DNA from: BOG-938 sp035524315
GTDB lineage: Bacteria > Pseudomonadota > Alphaproteobacteria > Caulobacterales > Caulobacteraceae
Reading direction: 5' to 3'
Length of the DNA: 64,000 bases
Assembly (NCBI GenBank): GCA_035524315.1
Contig: DATKPD010000043.1
Coordinates: 1-64,000 of the forward strand
Below the pieces are notes generated by a model, which was not told the DNA's origin, did not search any database, and was given only the letters and a program-made list of their open reading frames with translations. Position numbers and translations under genes: made by a program. Below, piece after piece: positions 50,972 through 59,001 of the stretch; position 1 is the first letter of the stretch, and each line of letters opens with the position of its first letter.

Positions 50972-51972
50972 TGGGCGGCCACCGCGCCGGCCTTGGCCCG
51001 CGCCGCGATGTCGGCCTGGACCTGATCGAACGCCTTCTCCGCGGCGGCGATCTTGGCTGGGTCGCCCGTGTGCTTGGCCTCGCCCAGGTCCTTGGCCGCC
51101 TGCATCGTGCGCACCGGGTCGAGGTAACTGTCGTCGGTCGCCTGAAAGCCGGTGTAGGTCAGCGCCTTGAGAATCTTGCGTTCGTGGTCGCCTTCGGCTC
51201 CGGGAGCCTGCCCATAGGACAGGAAAAAGGCCCGCACCTTTTCCTTGATCGCCGGATCGAGGTCCTTGCGCACCAGGATCGAGGATTCCGGCAGGGGCGG
51301 CGAAGTCCAGATCACCTTGACCTTGGTCGCCAGGTCCGGGCTCTCGCGGGTGTAGAAGGTCATGCCCACGGTGTTGTTGGTGGCCACATCGACCAGGCCA
51401 TGGGCCACCGACAGAAAGTTGTTCTGGTGGCTGGCCGAGTGGACGGTCTTGAAGCAGTCGCCGGGCTCGATGCCGTGGGGCACGAAGATATAGGCCATCG
51501 GCGCCAGGGTTCCGGAGGTGGATTCCGGGTCGCCGATGCCGAAATTGAGCCGCTTGCCGCACTTGAGCACGTCATCGAGCGTGATCTTGGAGTCCGCCCG
51601 CGCAATGAGGACCGATTGGTAGGTTCCTTCCTCGCCGCTGGTCAGTATACGGCCGATCACCTCGGCGTTCGCGCGCTGCACGGCGTCCAGGGCCGGCGCG
51701 GCCGAGAACCAGCCCACCTGGGTCTGGTTGAAGCGCATCGCCTCGACCAGGGCGGCGTAGTTGGTGGCGTAGAACGGCTTGATCTTCAGGCCTGTGGCCT
51801 TCTGCATGTCGTCGATCAAGGGTTGCCAATACTGGCCCATCTTCTGCGAATCCTCGGCCGAGAGGATTGAGAAGTTAAGGGTGTCGCCAGTCGCCGAGGG
51901 CGCCGGTTTGGCGCAGCCGGACAGCAGGGCGAGCCCGGCAAGGGCGGCCGCCCAGCGGCGGATCGCGGTCAT
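50968..51972 (-). CDS. phnD: Phosphonate/phosphate-type substrate-binding lipoprotein PhnD
   Basis: A 334-residue periplasmic binding protein with a signal peptide and lipobox LSGC (residues 17-20). The fold is the PhnD type: SAEDSQKMGQYWQPLIDDMQKATG, YAALVEAMRFNQTQVGWFS, and GDPESTSGTLAPMAYIF, the ligand-loop Ser/Thr cluster. The same layout is seen in phosphite, hypophosphite and phosphonate binders, so the exact ligand is open. It overlaps both phnC and phnE by four bases. Confidence 0.93.
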   Translation of the reverse strand: MTAIRRWAAALAGLALLSGCAKPAPSATGDTLNFSILSAEDSQKMGQYWQPLIDDMQKATGLKIKPFYATNYAALVEAMRFNQTQVGWFSAAPALDAVQRANAEVIGRILTSGEEGTYQSVLIARADSKITLDDVLKCGKRLNFGIGDPESTSGTLAPMAYIFVPHGIEPGDCFKTVHSASHQNNFLSVAHGLVDVATNNTVGMTFYTRESPDLATKVKVIWTSPPLPESSILVRKDLDPAIKEKVRAFFLSYGQAPGAEGDHERKILKALTYTGFQATDDSYLDPVRTMQAAKDLGEAKHTGDPAKIAAAEKAFDQVQADIAARAKAGAVAAQ

Positions 51973-52766
51973 GGCGTGCCTCCCTCCCAGAATACGTCCT
52001 CAATCTCGGCCCCGTAGATGCCCGACAGCGCCGCCCGGTCCAAGCCCTCGCTTGGGCCGTCGTACACCACCTTGCCCGACTTGAGCGCGATCACCCGCGG
52101 GCAATAGCGCAGGGCGTAGTCGACCTGATGCAGGGTGACGACCACCGCCAGGCCGTCGTTCCGGTTCAGGTCGCGCAGCAGTTCCATCACCTTGCGCGCC
52201 GACACGGGATCGAGCGCTGCGACCGGCTCGTCGGCCAGCACGGCCTCGGCCTGCTGCACCACAGCCCGCGCGATCGCCCCGCGCTGCTGCTGGCCGCCCG
52301 AAAGGGTCGAGGCCTTCTGGCCGGCGTAGTCGGCCACGCCCATGCGCTGCAGCGCCGCCATCACGCCCTGGCGCTCGGCCGGCGGCCACAGGCCGAACAG
52401 ACCGCGCCAGGCGGGCAAGCGGCCGAGCAGGCCCAGGGCGACGTTGCTGTAGAGGCTGAGCCGGCCGACCAGATTGAACGACTGGAAGATGAAGCCGATG
52501 CGCGCGCGCAGCGGGCGGATGCGGTCGCTCACCCGCCCGGCCGCCTGGACCGTCTCGCCGAATGCTTCGACCCGTCCACAGCTGTCGTCGTCGATCCGGA
52601 CCAGGCCGTTGAGCGCGCGCAGCAGGGTGGATTTGCCCGAGCCGGACGGGCCGATCAAAGCGACCATCTCGCCGCGCCGCACCGTCAGATCGACCCCGTC
52701 CAGGGCGCGGCGCGCGCCATAGGTTTTCGTCACGGCGTTGAGCTGAAAGGCGACGTCAGAAGGCAT
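51969..52766 (-). CDS. phnC: Phosphonate/phosphate-type ABC transporter ATPase PhnC
   Basis: A 265-residue ABC ATPase. Walker A is GPSGSGKST, the Q-loop lies in FIFQSFNLVGRLSLYSNV (typical PhnC), the signature is LSGGQQQR, Walker B is AVLADEPVAALDP and the H-loop is TLHQVDY. It is the first gene of phnCDE, with overlapping stops and starts, and diverges from the PLP decarboxylase across 212 bp. No C-P lyase genes (phnG-M) are in the window. Confidence 0.94.
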   Translation of the reverse strand: MPSDVAFQLNAVTKTYGARRALDGVDLTVRRGEMVALIGPSGSGKSTLLRALNGLVRIDDDSCGRVEAFGETVQAAGRVSDRIRPLRARIGFIFQSFNLVGRLSLYSNVALGLLGRLPAWRGLFGLWPPAERQGVMAALQRMGVADYAGQKASTLSGGQQQRGAIARAVVQQAEAVLADEPVAALDPVSARKVMELLRDLNRNDGLAVVVTLHQVDYALRYCPRVIALKSGKVVYDGPSEGLDRAALSGIYGAEIEDVFWEGGTP

Positions 52767-52825
52767 GGTTAAGCGATCCTTAGCCGTTCCTTAGCATGCT
52801 AGGCCAGGAGCTTTGGAAGGGGCGT

Positions 52826-52843
52826 GTAACCCTTTGATGACAA
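52826..52843 (-). promoter_or_regulatory. Pho-box-like direct repeat upstream of phnC
   Basis: On the minus strand TTGTCAT-CAAA-GGGTTAC gives two 7-base units at an 11-bp period; the first fits the CTGTCAT consensus at six of seven bases, the second only partly. It lies 60-77 bp upstream of the phnC ATG, the same distance as the similar site before the TonB receptor. phnCDE transporters are often in the Pho regulon. Confidence 0.35.
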
Positions 52844-52859
52844 AGGCCCGCGGCAGCGC

Positions 52860-52876
52860 TGTAAATGCCCTTTACA
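52860..52876. promoter_or_regulatory. TGTAAA-N5-TTTACA operator-like palindrome between phnC and the decarboxylase
   Basis: Perfect 6-base arms at 52860-52865 and 52871-52876 surround TGCCC. TTTACA doubles as a -35-like element, with TATTTG (52894-52899) 17 bases downstream as a possible -10 for the decarboxylase. An additional TAGCATGCTA palindrome (52792-52801) lies nearer phnC. The 212-bp gap contains no gene. Confidence 0.45.
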
Positions 52877-52978
52877 ATGCGGCTGCTTTTCCTTATTTGC
52901 GCATCTCCCGGCGGACCCGAAGTCCACAAACGCTGCTAACGCCGGTCTGGGTCAACAATCAATCGGGGGTTACGTGAA

Positions 52979-54241
52979 TTGCGCACGTACCATATGCCCC
53001 TGGACCTGGTCCGCGAGCGGTCCCCGGAACGTCCTGTCGCCTTGGTGCGGCCGGGTGTTCTGGCCGTAGCGGCGCGCTGGTTCCAGGCCAACTTCAAGGG
53101 CGAAATCTTCTACGCCGTGAAGGCCAATCCCTCGGGATGGGCGATCCGGACCCTGGCTGAGCAGGGCATCCGTTCCTTCGACGTGGCCTCCGTGCCCGAG
53201 ATCGAACTGGTGTCCGAGCACGCGCCCGGTTCGCGCATGGCGTTCATGCACCCGGTCAAGAGCCGCCAGGCCATCTCGGCCGCCTATTTCGACCACGGCG
53301 TTCGCACCTTCTCGCTGGATACACACGAGGAACTGGCCAAGATCGTCGACGCCACGGGCGGCGCCAAGGACCTGAACCTGATGGTTCGTCTGGCGCCTCC
53401 GGGTGAAAGCGGCGCGGTCTATTCGCTGTCGGGCAAGTTCGGCGTCGAGCCCCACGCGGCCCCCGCCCTGCTGCTGGCCGCGCGCCGCGCGACCCAGGAC
53501 CTGATGGGCGTGTCGTTCCATGTGGGCAGCCAGTGCATGCGCCCGACCGCCTATCAGGCGGCCATGGCCCAGGCCTCGCGCTCGCTGGTGCGCGCCGGCG
53601 TTTTCGCCGATGTGGTGGACGTGGGCGGCGGCTTCCCGTCGGTCTATCCCGGCATGGTCCCGCCTGCCCTGACCGACTATGTCGACTCCATCCACCGCGG
53701 CTTCGCCGAGATGATGGTGCACGAAACGACCGAGCTGTGGTGCGAACCCGGCCGGGCGCTGGTGGCCGAAAGCTCGTCGATCCTGGTCAAGGTGGAGCTG
53801 AAGAAGGGCGACGCCCTTTATCTGAACGACGGCTCGTACGGCACGCTGTTCGATGCGACCCATTCCAAGTGGCCGTTTCCGGTCAAGCTGGTGCGCGACG
53901 CCGAGGCTACGACCGAACTGCGGCCCTACCGCTTCTACGGTCCGACCTGCGATTCCATCGACCACATGCCCGGCCCCTACTGGCTGCCGGCGGATGTGGA
54001 CGAGGGCGATTACATCGAGATCGGCATGCTCGGCGCCTATGGCGTGGCCATGAACACGCGCTTCAACGGCTTTGGCGACACCGACGCCGCCATCGTCGAA
54101 GACGCGCCCATGGCCTCGATGTACGGCCTCGCGCCCAAGGCGATCCCCTCGCCCAAGGTCGAGGACGAAGAGGCCCGCAAGGTCGTGCGCTTCTCGCGGC
54201 CACGCGGAAAAGCCGGCCAGCGCAAGCAGCGCAAGCGCTAA
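52979..54241 (+). CDS. Group III PLP-dependent ornithine/lysine decarboxylase
   Basis: A 420-residue alanine-racemase-fold decarboxylase that should make putrescine from ornithine or cadaverine from lysine. The PLP Lys lies in EIFYAVKANPSGWAIRTL; GVSFHVGSQC, VDVGGGFPSVYPG, CEPGRALVAES and the C-terminal FYGPTCDSIDHMPGPYWLP with the substrate-site Cys/Asp are in order. I took the TTG at 52979, 10 bases after GGGGG, because it keeps the N-terminal RTYHMPLD; ATG 52994 is the alternative. The last ~20 residues are basic. It precedes a DHS-like gene, suggesting a polyamine pathway. Ornithine versus lysine specificity is not resolved. Confidence 0.9.
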   Translation: MRTYHMPLDLVRERSPERPVALVRPGVLAVAARWFQANFKGEIFYAVKANPSGWAIRTLAEQGIRSFDVASVPEIELVSEHAPGSRMAFMHPVKSRQAISAAYFDHGVRTFSLDTHEELAKIVDATGGAKDLNLMVRLAPPGESGAVYSLSGKFGVEPHAAPALLLAARRATQDLMGVSFHVGSQCMRPTAYQAAMAQASRSLVRAGVFADVVDVGGGFPSVYPGMVPPALTDYVDSIHRGFAEMMVHETTELWCEPGRALVAESSSILVKVELKKGDALYLNDGSYGTLFDATHSKWPFPVKLVRDAEATTELRPYRFYGPTCDSIDHMPGPYWLPADVDEGDYIEIGMLGAYGVAMNTRFNGFGDTDAAIVEDAPMASMYGLAPKAIPSPKVEDEEARKVVRFSRPRGKAGQRKQRKR

Positions 54242-54272
54242 CACACGCCCGTCGCATTTTCGGGTCTATAAG

Positions 54273-54304
54273 GCAGCCCTCCGTCGCTCCGTCCGGAGGG
54301 CTGC
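54273..54304 (+). terminator. 11-bp-stem hairpin between the decarboxylase and DHS-like genes
   Basis: GCAGCCCTCCG (54273-54283) pairs perfectly with CGGAGGGCTGC (54294-54304) around a 10-base loop; the following TGCTTT is only a weak U-run. It lies 31 bp after the decarboxylase stop and 42 bp before the next ATG. It may end most transcripts, act as an attenuator, or protect the upstream mRNA. Confidence 0.6.
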
Positions 54305-54346
54305 TGCTTTGCATGACGGGCGCTCCTGACAAGGGAAACCGAAGCC

Positions 54347-55396
54347 ATGAACGCTCCGTCCAACACCAAGGCCGAACTGCTCTCCAAGACCGTCGAACAT
54401 GTCGACATCACCGCCTATGACGCGCGGCCGGTGATCGACGCCATGCGCAAGATGAGCTTCTCCTCGCGCGACACCGCGCGCGCGGCCGACATCCTCAACA
54501 TGGCGCTGGAAGACAAGGCCTGCTCGCCCTGGCTGATCCTCGCCGGTTCGACCTCGGCCGGCGGGTGCATGCACGTGTACCGCGACATGGTGAAGTTCGG
54601 CATGATCGACGCGGTGGTCGCCACCGGCGCCTCGATCGTCGACATGGACTTCTTCGAGGCCCTCGGCTTCAAGCACTACCAGGCGGCGGGCGACGTCGAC
54701 GACAACGTCCTGCGCGGCCACTACATCGACCGCATCTACGACACCTATATCGACGAAGAAGAACTGCAGGCGTGCGACGCGACCATCTACGAGATCGCCA
54801 ACAGCCTGGAGCCGCGCGGCTATTCCTCGCGTGAGTTCATCTGGGAAATGGGCAAGTGGCTGGCGGCGGGCAACGCTAAGAAGCCCGGCAGCCTGATCCA
54901 GACCGCCTATGAAGAGGGCGTGCCGATCTTCTGCCCGGCGTTCGTCGATTCCTCCGCCGGCTTCGGTCTGGTCAAGCACCAGAAGGAACGCGCCAAGGCG
55001 GGCCAGCCCTATATGATGATCGACGCGGTGGCAGACTTCCGCGAACTGACCGACATCAAGATCGCCGCAGGCGTCACCGGCCTGTTCATGGTCGGGGGCG
55101 GCGTGCCCAAGAACTTCGCCCAGGACACCGTGGTGTGCGCCGAGATCCTGGGCATCGAGGCCGAGATGCACCGCTACGCCGTGCAGATCACCGTGGCCGA
55201 CGTGCGCGACGGGGCCTGCTCGTCCTCGACGCTGCAAGAGGCCGCTTCCTGGGGCAAGGTGCAGACCACCCAGGAGCAGATGGTGTTCGCCGAAGCCTCG
55301 ACCGTGGTGCCGCTGATCGTTTCGGACGCCTATCATCGCGGCGCCTGGCGCGCCCGCGACAAGCGCCGCTGGGCCAAGCTGTTCAGCGCCGAATAG
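54347..55396 (+). CDS. Deoxyhypusine synthase family protein (bacterial type)
   Basis: A 349-residue NAD-dependent DHS-fold enzyme. Family features are the NAD-binding LAGSTSAGG, MIDAVVATGASIVDMDF, YEEGVPIFCPAFVDSSAGFGL, VGGGVPKNFAQDT and the segment TLQEAASWGKVQ, whose Lys is the position of the DHS catalytic Lys. Bacteria lack eIF5A, so classical deoxyhypusine synthesis is not expected; some bacterial members have been reported to make homospermidine. The adjoining decarboxylase fits a putrescine-fed synthase. It has its own GACAAGGGAAACCGAAGCC leader and probably its own promoter or read-through. Confidence 0.9.
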   Translation: MNAPSNTKAELLSKTVEHVDITAYDARPVIDAMRKMSFSSRDTARAADILNMALEDKACSPWLILAGSTSAGGCMHVYRDMVKFGMIDAVVATGASIVDMDFFEALGFKHYQAAGDVDDNVLRGHYIDRIYDTYIDEEELQACDATIYEIANSLEPRGYSSREFIWEMGKWLAAGNAKKPGSLIQTAYEEGVPIFCPAFVDSSAGFGLVKHQKERAKAGQPYMMIDAVADFRELTDIKIAAGVTGLFMVGGGVPKNFAQDTVVCAEILGIEAEMHRYAVQITVADVRDGACSSSTLQEAASWGKVQTTQEQMVFAEASTVVPLIVSDAYHRGAWRARDKRRWAKLFSAE

Positions 55397-55415
55397 GGCT
55401 AAGGCCCCATTTAGA

Positions 55416-55442
55416 CCCCCGGGGGCCGAGCGCCTTCGGGGG
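55416..55442 (+). terminator. Possible terminator after the DHS-like gene
   Basis: CCCCCG (55416-55421) can pair with CGGGGG (55437-55442), and an inner CC-TTCG-GG tetraloop helix is possible. TTATCT follows. It lies 20 bp after the stop; the stem is short and alternatives exist. Confidence 0.4.
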
Positions 55443-55449
55443 CTTATCT

Positions 55450-56058
55450 GTCAGAAAGCGGCTCGGCCCGAACTTCGATGGGCCGACCAAGGCGGTCGGC
55501 CTAGGACCGGCCGTCAACATCACCAGCCCGCGCGATGTCGACCAGCTGAGCGGCCAGCACGACGCCCAGATCATCCCAGAAGGGCTGCCGGGCGCCGGCG
55601 ATCTGCTGGTGTTCGACAATGAGGGCGAGGCGGGCTATCCGGCCGTGGCCCTGGGCATCGCCACCGGCTCGCGGGTGCTGGAAATCGACCCCGTGGCGCG
55701 CAAGATCGTCTGGTCCTATAGCGGCGAAACCTCAAATAGCCCGGGCTGGACCTTCTACAGCTCGTTCATCTCGGACGCCCGGCGCCTGCCCAACGGCAAC
55801 ACCTTCATCGACGAGGGCGTGAACGGCCGCTTCTTCCAGGTCACGCCGAAGGGTGAGATCGTGTGGGAATACGTCAGTCCCTATTTCAGCCAGACCACCG
55901 TGGGCGGCGGCACGGCCCAGACCGTGCGCAGCAACTGGGTGTACCGGGCCGTACCGGTTCCCTACGCCTGGGCGCCGAATGGCGTTCCGCACGGTGAGAC
56001 GGCGGTCACGTCGCCGGACGTGGAGCAATTCCGCGTGGCTTCAGCCATCAAGCCATAG
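55450..56058 (+). pseudogene. Arylsulfotransferase-like beta-propeller remnant (5' end missing)
   Basis: About 200 residues at the C-terminus of an arylsulfotransferase/PQQ-like propeller are readable: VGLGPAVNITSPRDV, HDAQIIPEGLPGAGDLLVFDN, VLEIDPVARKIVWSY, ISDARRLPNGNTFIDEGVNGRFFQVTPKGEIVWEYVSPYF and a tail ending at TAG 56058. Homology begins right after the DHS terminator region, with no start codon or signal peptide ahead; the only in-frame way upstream leads back into the DHS gene in another frame. Full-length enzymes have 400-600 residues, so this is most likely a truncated relic. The catalytic His region may remain (HDAQ). Confidence 0.65.
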
Positions 56059-56132
56059 CCGCTTGCGGCAGGGCGCCATCGGCTCTACCCAGGGCCATGG
56101 CGCCCTTCTGGCGTCTATGTCGGAGCGCCAGC

Positions 56133-57083
56133 ATGAGCGGACCTGAGAGCGACGCCCCCGCGTTCGGCGTGGAGACGTGGCGCGGTTCGGTCCGCCCGGC
56201 CTATATCGACGAGATGGGCCACATGAACGTGCGCCACTACCTGGCCATCGCTTCGGAGGCGATGGTCGGGCTGGCCGGCGCGCTGGGCATGCCTCGCGCC
56301 TTCGCCAGCGCCAGCGCCGCCACCCTGCGGCCGCGCGAGCATCACGTGCGCTTCCTGCACGAGGCGCGGGTCCGGGCAGGGCTCTACATGCGCTGCGCGG
56401 TGCTGGAGATGGGCGAGAGCGATGCGCGCATCCTGCAGGTGCTGTTCCACGCCGCGACCCATCAGCCGGCCGCGGCGATCACCGCCTGGGTCGATCACGT
56501 CACGCCCGGCGACATGAGGCCGTTTCCCTTTTCCAAGGCCACCCGGCGCCTGGCCGAGGGGTTGATGACCGAAGCGCCCGACTACGCCCTGCCGCGCGGC
56601 CTGGCGGCTCCCTCGCCGTTCGGTCCCGCCGGCGCCGTCGAGGGCGACGCCCTGGGCCTGCTGCGCACCGGTTCAGGGGCCCTGATGCCCGCCGAAGCCG
56701 ACGTGTTCGGCCTGATGGCCCCCGAACACCTGCTGGAGCGCATCTCCCATTCCATGGCCCATCAGCTCGACCGCTCGCGCCTGGCGGTCGAGGCCATGCT
56801 GCCAGATCTGGAAGGGCGGCTGGGCGGGGCGATGGTGGAACTTCGCCAGACGTACAGGCGCTGGCCGCGCGTGGGCGCGCGGCTCGAGCTGCGCTCGGGA
56901 CTGGTGGGGGCCACGGCCAAGATGACGCATCTGCTGCACTGGCTGCTCGACCCGGCGACCGGCCAAGCCTGGGCCGAGGCGGACATGCTGACGGTCAACT
57001 TCGACCTTCAGGCGCGCAAGGCGATCGAATTGCCCGAACAGGCGCTGGCGCTGGTGCGGCGGGATCAGCTTCCACGGCGCTAG
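56133..57083 (+). CDS. Thioesterase family protein, double 4HBT hotdog
   Basis: A 316-residue protein with two hotdog-fold halves. The first starts RGSVRPAYIDEMGHMNVRHYLAIASEAM, a 4HBT active-site pattern with Asp/His in DEMGHMNVRHY, and the second begins near HLLERISHSMAHQLDRSRLAVEA. Acyl-CoA thioesterase activity is likely, of unknown chain specificity. ATG 56133 is preceded by CGGAGCG; an in-frame start at 56097 is weaker. It follows the remnant gene by 74 bp. Confidence 0.82.
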   Translation: MSGPESDAPAFGVETWRGSVRPAYIDEMGHMNVRHYLAIASEAMVGLAGALGMPRAFASASAATLRPREHHVRFLHEARVRAGLYMRCAVLEMGESDARILQVLFHAATHQPAAAITAWVDHVTPGDMRPFPFSKATRRLAEGLMTEAPDYALPRGLAAPSPFGPAGAVEGDALGLLRTGSGALMPAEADVFGLMAPEHLLERISHSMAHQLDRSRLAVEAMLPDLEGRLGGAMVELRQTYRRWPRVGARLELRSGLVGATAKMTHLLHWLLDPATGQAWAEADMLTVNFDLQARKAIELPEQALALVRRDQLPRR

Positions 57084-57093
57084 AGCGCCGTGT

Positions 57094-57744
57094 TCAGTGG
57101 TCGGTGAACGACTGGATCAGGGCCGCGATGCGGTCGGTCGATTGCGCGGCGGCGGCCATGACCTGTGCGGAGGCGCTGGAGGGCGCCTGGGAGGCTGAGG
57201 CGGCGGCCTGGGCAGCCACGGCGGCAACCTGCTGTCCGGCCGATCTGGCCGCGCCCGAGGCCTTTTGATAGATGAAGCCGTAGGTGGGATAGACGCTGGT
57301 GCCGAGGTCGCGCACCGGGTCGTACCAGACCTTGACCTGGGACCAATCGCCCTTGGGCGAAACATCGACCACGGTGACGTCTTTTTCGACCTTGCCGCGG
57401 TTGCCGGCGATCACCGACCAATTGGCGTGGGTTACCTGGATGATGCGGTCGGTCAAAACCTGGCTGACCACGGCCACATGCCCGTCGCGCATTGAGCCCG
57501 AGGGCTTGAACACCAGCACCGAACCGGCCTGGGGCGTTGAGCCGCGGTCATAGGCGCCAGCGGCCTTGTTCCACCAGGTCCAGGCGTTACCGAACAGCTG
57601 TATGCCGGAGAACATGCGGGCAAAGGTGACGCATTCCCAATAGGTGTCAGCGCGGGCCGCGCCGCCGCTCGACAGGGCGAGGGCCAACGCGATTGCCAAG
57701 GAGCTGAATACGGCTTTCGACCGTTTCACCATGTTGAACGACAT
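57094..57744 (-). CDS. Exported CHAP-domain protein
   Basis: A 216-residue protein with a signal peptide (cleavage near ARAD). The CHAP amidase/endopeptidase domain has the catalytic Cys in YWECVTFARM near residue 38 and the His in RDGHVAVVSQV, with a Asn/Glu-type third residue later (VTHANWS). The last ~50 residues are Ala/Ser/Gln-rich low complexity. A peptidoglycan hydrolase or wall-related peptidase role is likely. ATG 57732 is an alternative start. It converges with the thioesterase, 10 bp apart. Confidence 0.85.
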   Translation of the reverse strand: MSFNMVKRSKAVFSSLAIALALALSSGGAARADTYWECVTFARMFSGIQLFGNAWTWWNKAAGAYDRGSTPQAGSVLVFKPSGSMRDGHVAVVSQVLTDRIIQVTHANWSVIAGNRGKVEKDVTVVDVSPKGDWSQVKVWYDPVRDLGTSVYPTYGFIYQKASGAARSAGQQVAAVAAQAAASASQAPSSASAQVMAAAAQSTDRIAALIQSFTDH

Positions 57745-57804
57745 TCCCGCCCGAACTGGCGGTCACCAAAACCGCTTTCACTGAAAAAGGGAAGCGGAAA
57801 AGCG

Positions 57805-58908
57805 TTAAGCGAGGATGTTCCCCCTGCGCCGATCGTCGCGGGCGGCCCAGGAGTCGGCCCACGCCCGCATGGCCGCGCGCGCTGGGCGCTCAACCAGATG
57901 ATGTGCGGCGGCGGCGAGTGCGGGCACGCCGATGAGCATGATGACCCAGGCCGTGATCGGTAATTGCTTGTTCGGTGTATGTAAAACGCGCACCATCACG
58001 TTGACGAACACTAGACTCCAAGGAATGCAGACCATGTACACGGCGAAGCTTATCTCTCCCAAGTAGACGAACACCGCGCCAGAGCCCAATCTTGACCCGG
58101 TTGACGTCAGGCCAGCCAAGCACAAGATCAACGGGCCGAACAGAGTCACGATCATCACGTCCGCCGCCGACAGCGCCGAAACGAGCACAACCAGGGCGCC
58201 GAAAAACACGGCGCCAGAGGCCGCCATCGCCCGAGTCGCGATCAGATTCGACCGCCAAACTAAATAGATGGCCGCACCGTATGCGAAACACGGAACGATC
58301 CTGAGCGCGCCCCAGGCGATGGTCGCCTCGTCCAGGGGGAAGCCGGCCAGGCGCGGGAACAGGGCGTAGAGACCGAACAGCAGGGCCAGGGCGCTCGCCG
58401 TCGCGAGATAGGGCCGGCGGCGGAGACTCCACGCCAGGCCCGCGCAGAGGGGAAAGTTGAGATAGGCGAACCATTCGGCGGAAATCGACCACGAAGGGTG
58501 ATTCCAGCCGGCCTCCGGCGCCAAGCCCCAGGCCTGGGTCAGGGTCAGGTTGGCGGGCAGCGAACTCCACGCCAGCACGCTCTTGTCGACCGGGTAGCCC
58601 GCCGCGCCGGCCGCCAGCGCCATCGCGCCCACGCCCAGCAGGGTCGCCAGATGCAGGGGATAGATGCGCGCCAGCCGCGCCCACAGAAAGCCGCCATAGC
58701 TGAACCGGCGCTCACCGAACGCGTCCAGATAGACGTGGCACAGAATGAACCCCGACAGGACGAAGAACAGCTCCACGCCCAGGTAGCCCTTCTGCACCAG
58801 GGGCGCGACCCACGGCGTGGCCAGCTTGGGCCAATAGTGGAACAGCACGACCCAGCTCGCCGCCAGGAAGCGCAGGCCGGTCAGCGGCTTGATGTTGATG
58901 GGCTGCAT
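57805..58908 (-). CDS. Acyltransferase 3 family membrane protein (OafA/YrhL type)
   Basis: A 367-residue protein with about ten membrane helices. It opens with the family signature PLTGLRFLAASWVVLFHYWP, whose His is the catalytic candidate, and continues YLGVELFFVLSGFILCHVY and SISAEWFAYLNFPLCAG. Such enzymes acetylate O-antigen, peptidoglycan or other glycans. ATG 58908 was chosen; an in-frame start ~30 bases upstream lacks homology. No sugar-pathway genes adjoin it, so the acceptor is unknown. Confidence 0.9.
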   Translation of the reverse strand: MQPINIKPLTGLRFLAASWVVLFHYWPKLATPWVAPLVQKGYLGVELFFVLSGFILCHVYLDAFGERRFSYGGFLWARLARIYPLHLATLLGVGAMALAAGAAGYPVDKSVLAWSSLPANLTLTQAWGLAPEAGWNHPSWSISAEWFAYLNFPLCAGLAWSLRRRPYLATASALALLFGLYALFPRLAGFPLDEATIAWGALRIVPCFAYGAAIYLVWRSNLIATRAMAASGAVFFGALVVLVSALSAADVMIVTLFGPLILCLAGLTSTGSRLGSGAVFVYLGEISFAVYMVCIPWSLVFVNVMVRVLHTPNKQLPITAWVIMLIGVPALAAAAHHLVERPARAAMRAWADSWAARDDRRRGNILA

Positions 58909-59001
58909 CGCGTCCGGTTTCCTGCGGACTGGCGCCAAAATGAGACGCGCGCGCGGTCCGCAGGCCTATGCAGCAAATAAGGCGCCCGCGCGGGCGGCCG
59001 G

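Noticed and set aside
52769..52794. TTAA-N7-TTAG-N7-TTAG series resembling CtrA boxes
   Set aside because: Only one half matches TTAA fully, and the site sits 3 bases upstream of the phnC ATG, an unlikely place for a CtrA-activated promoter.
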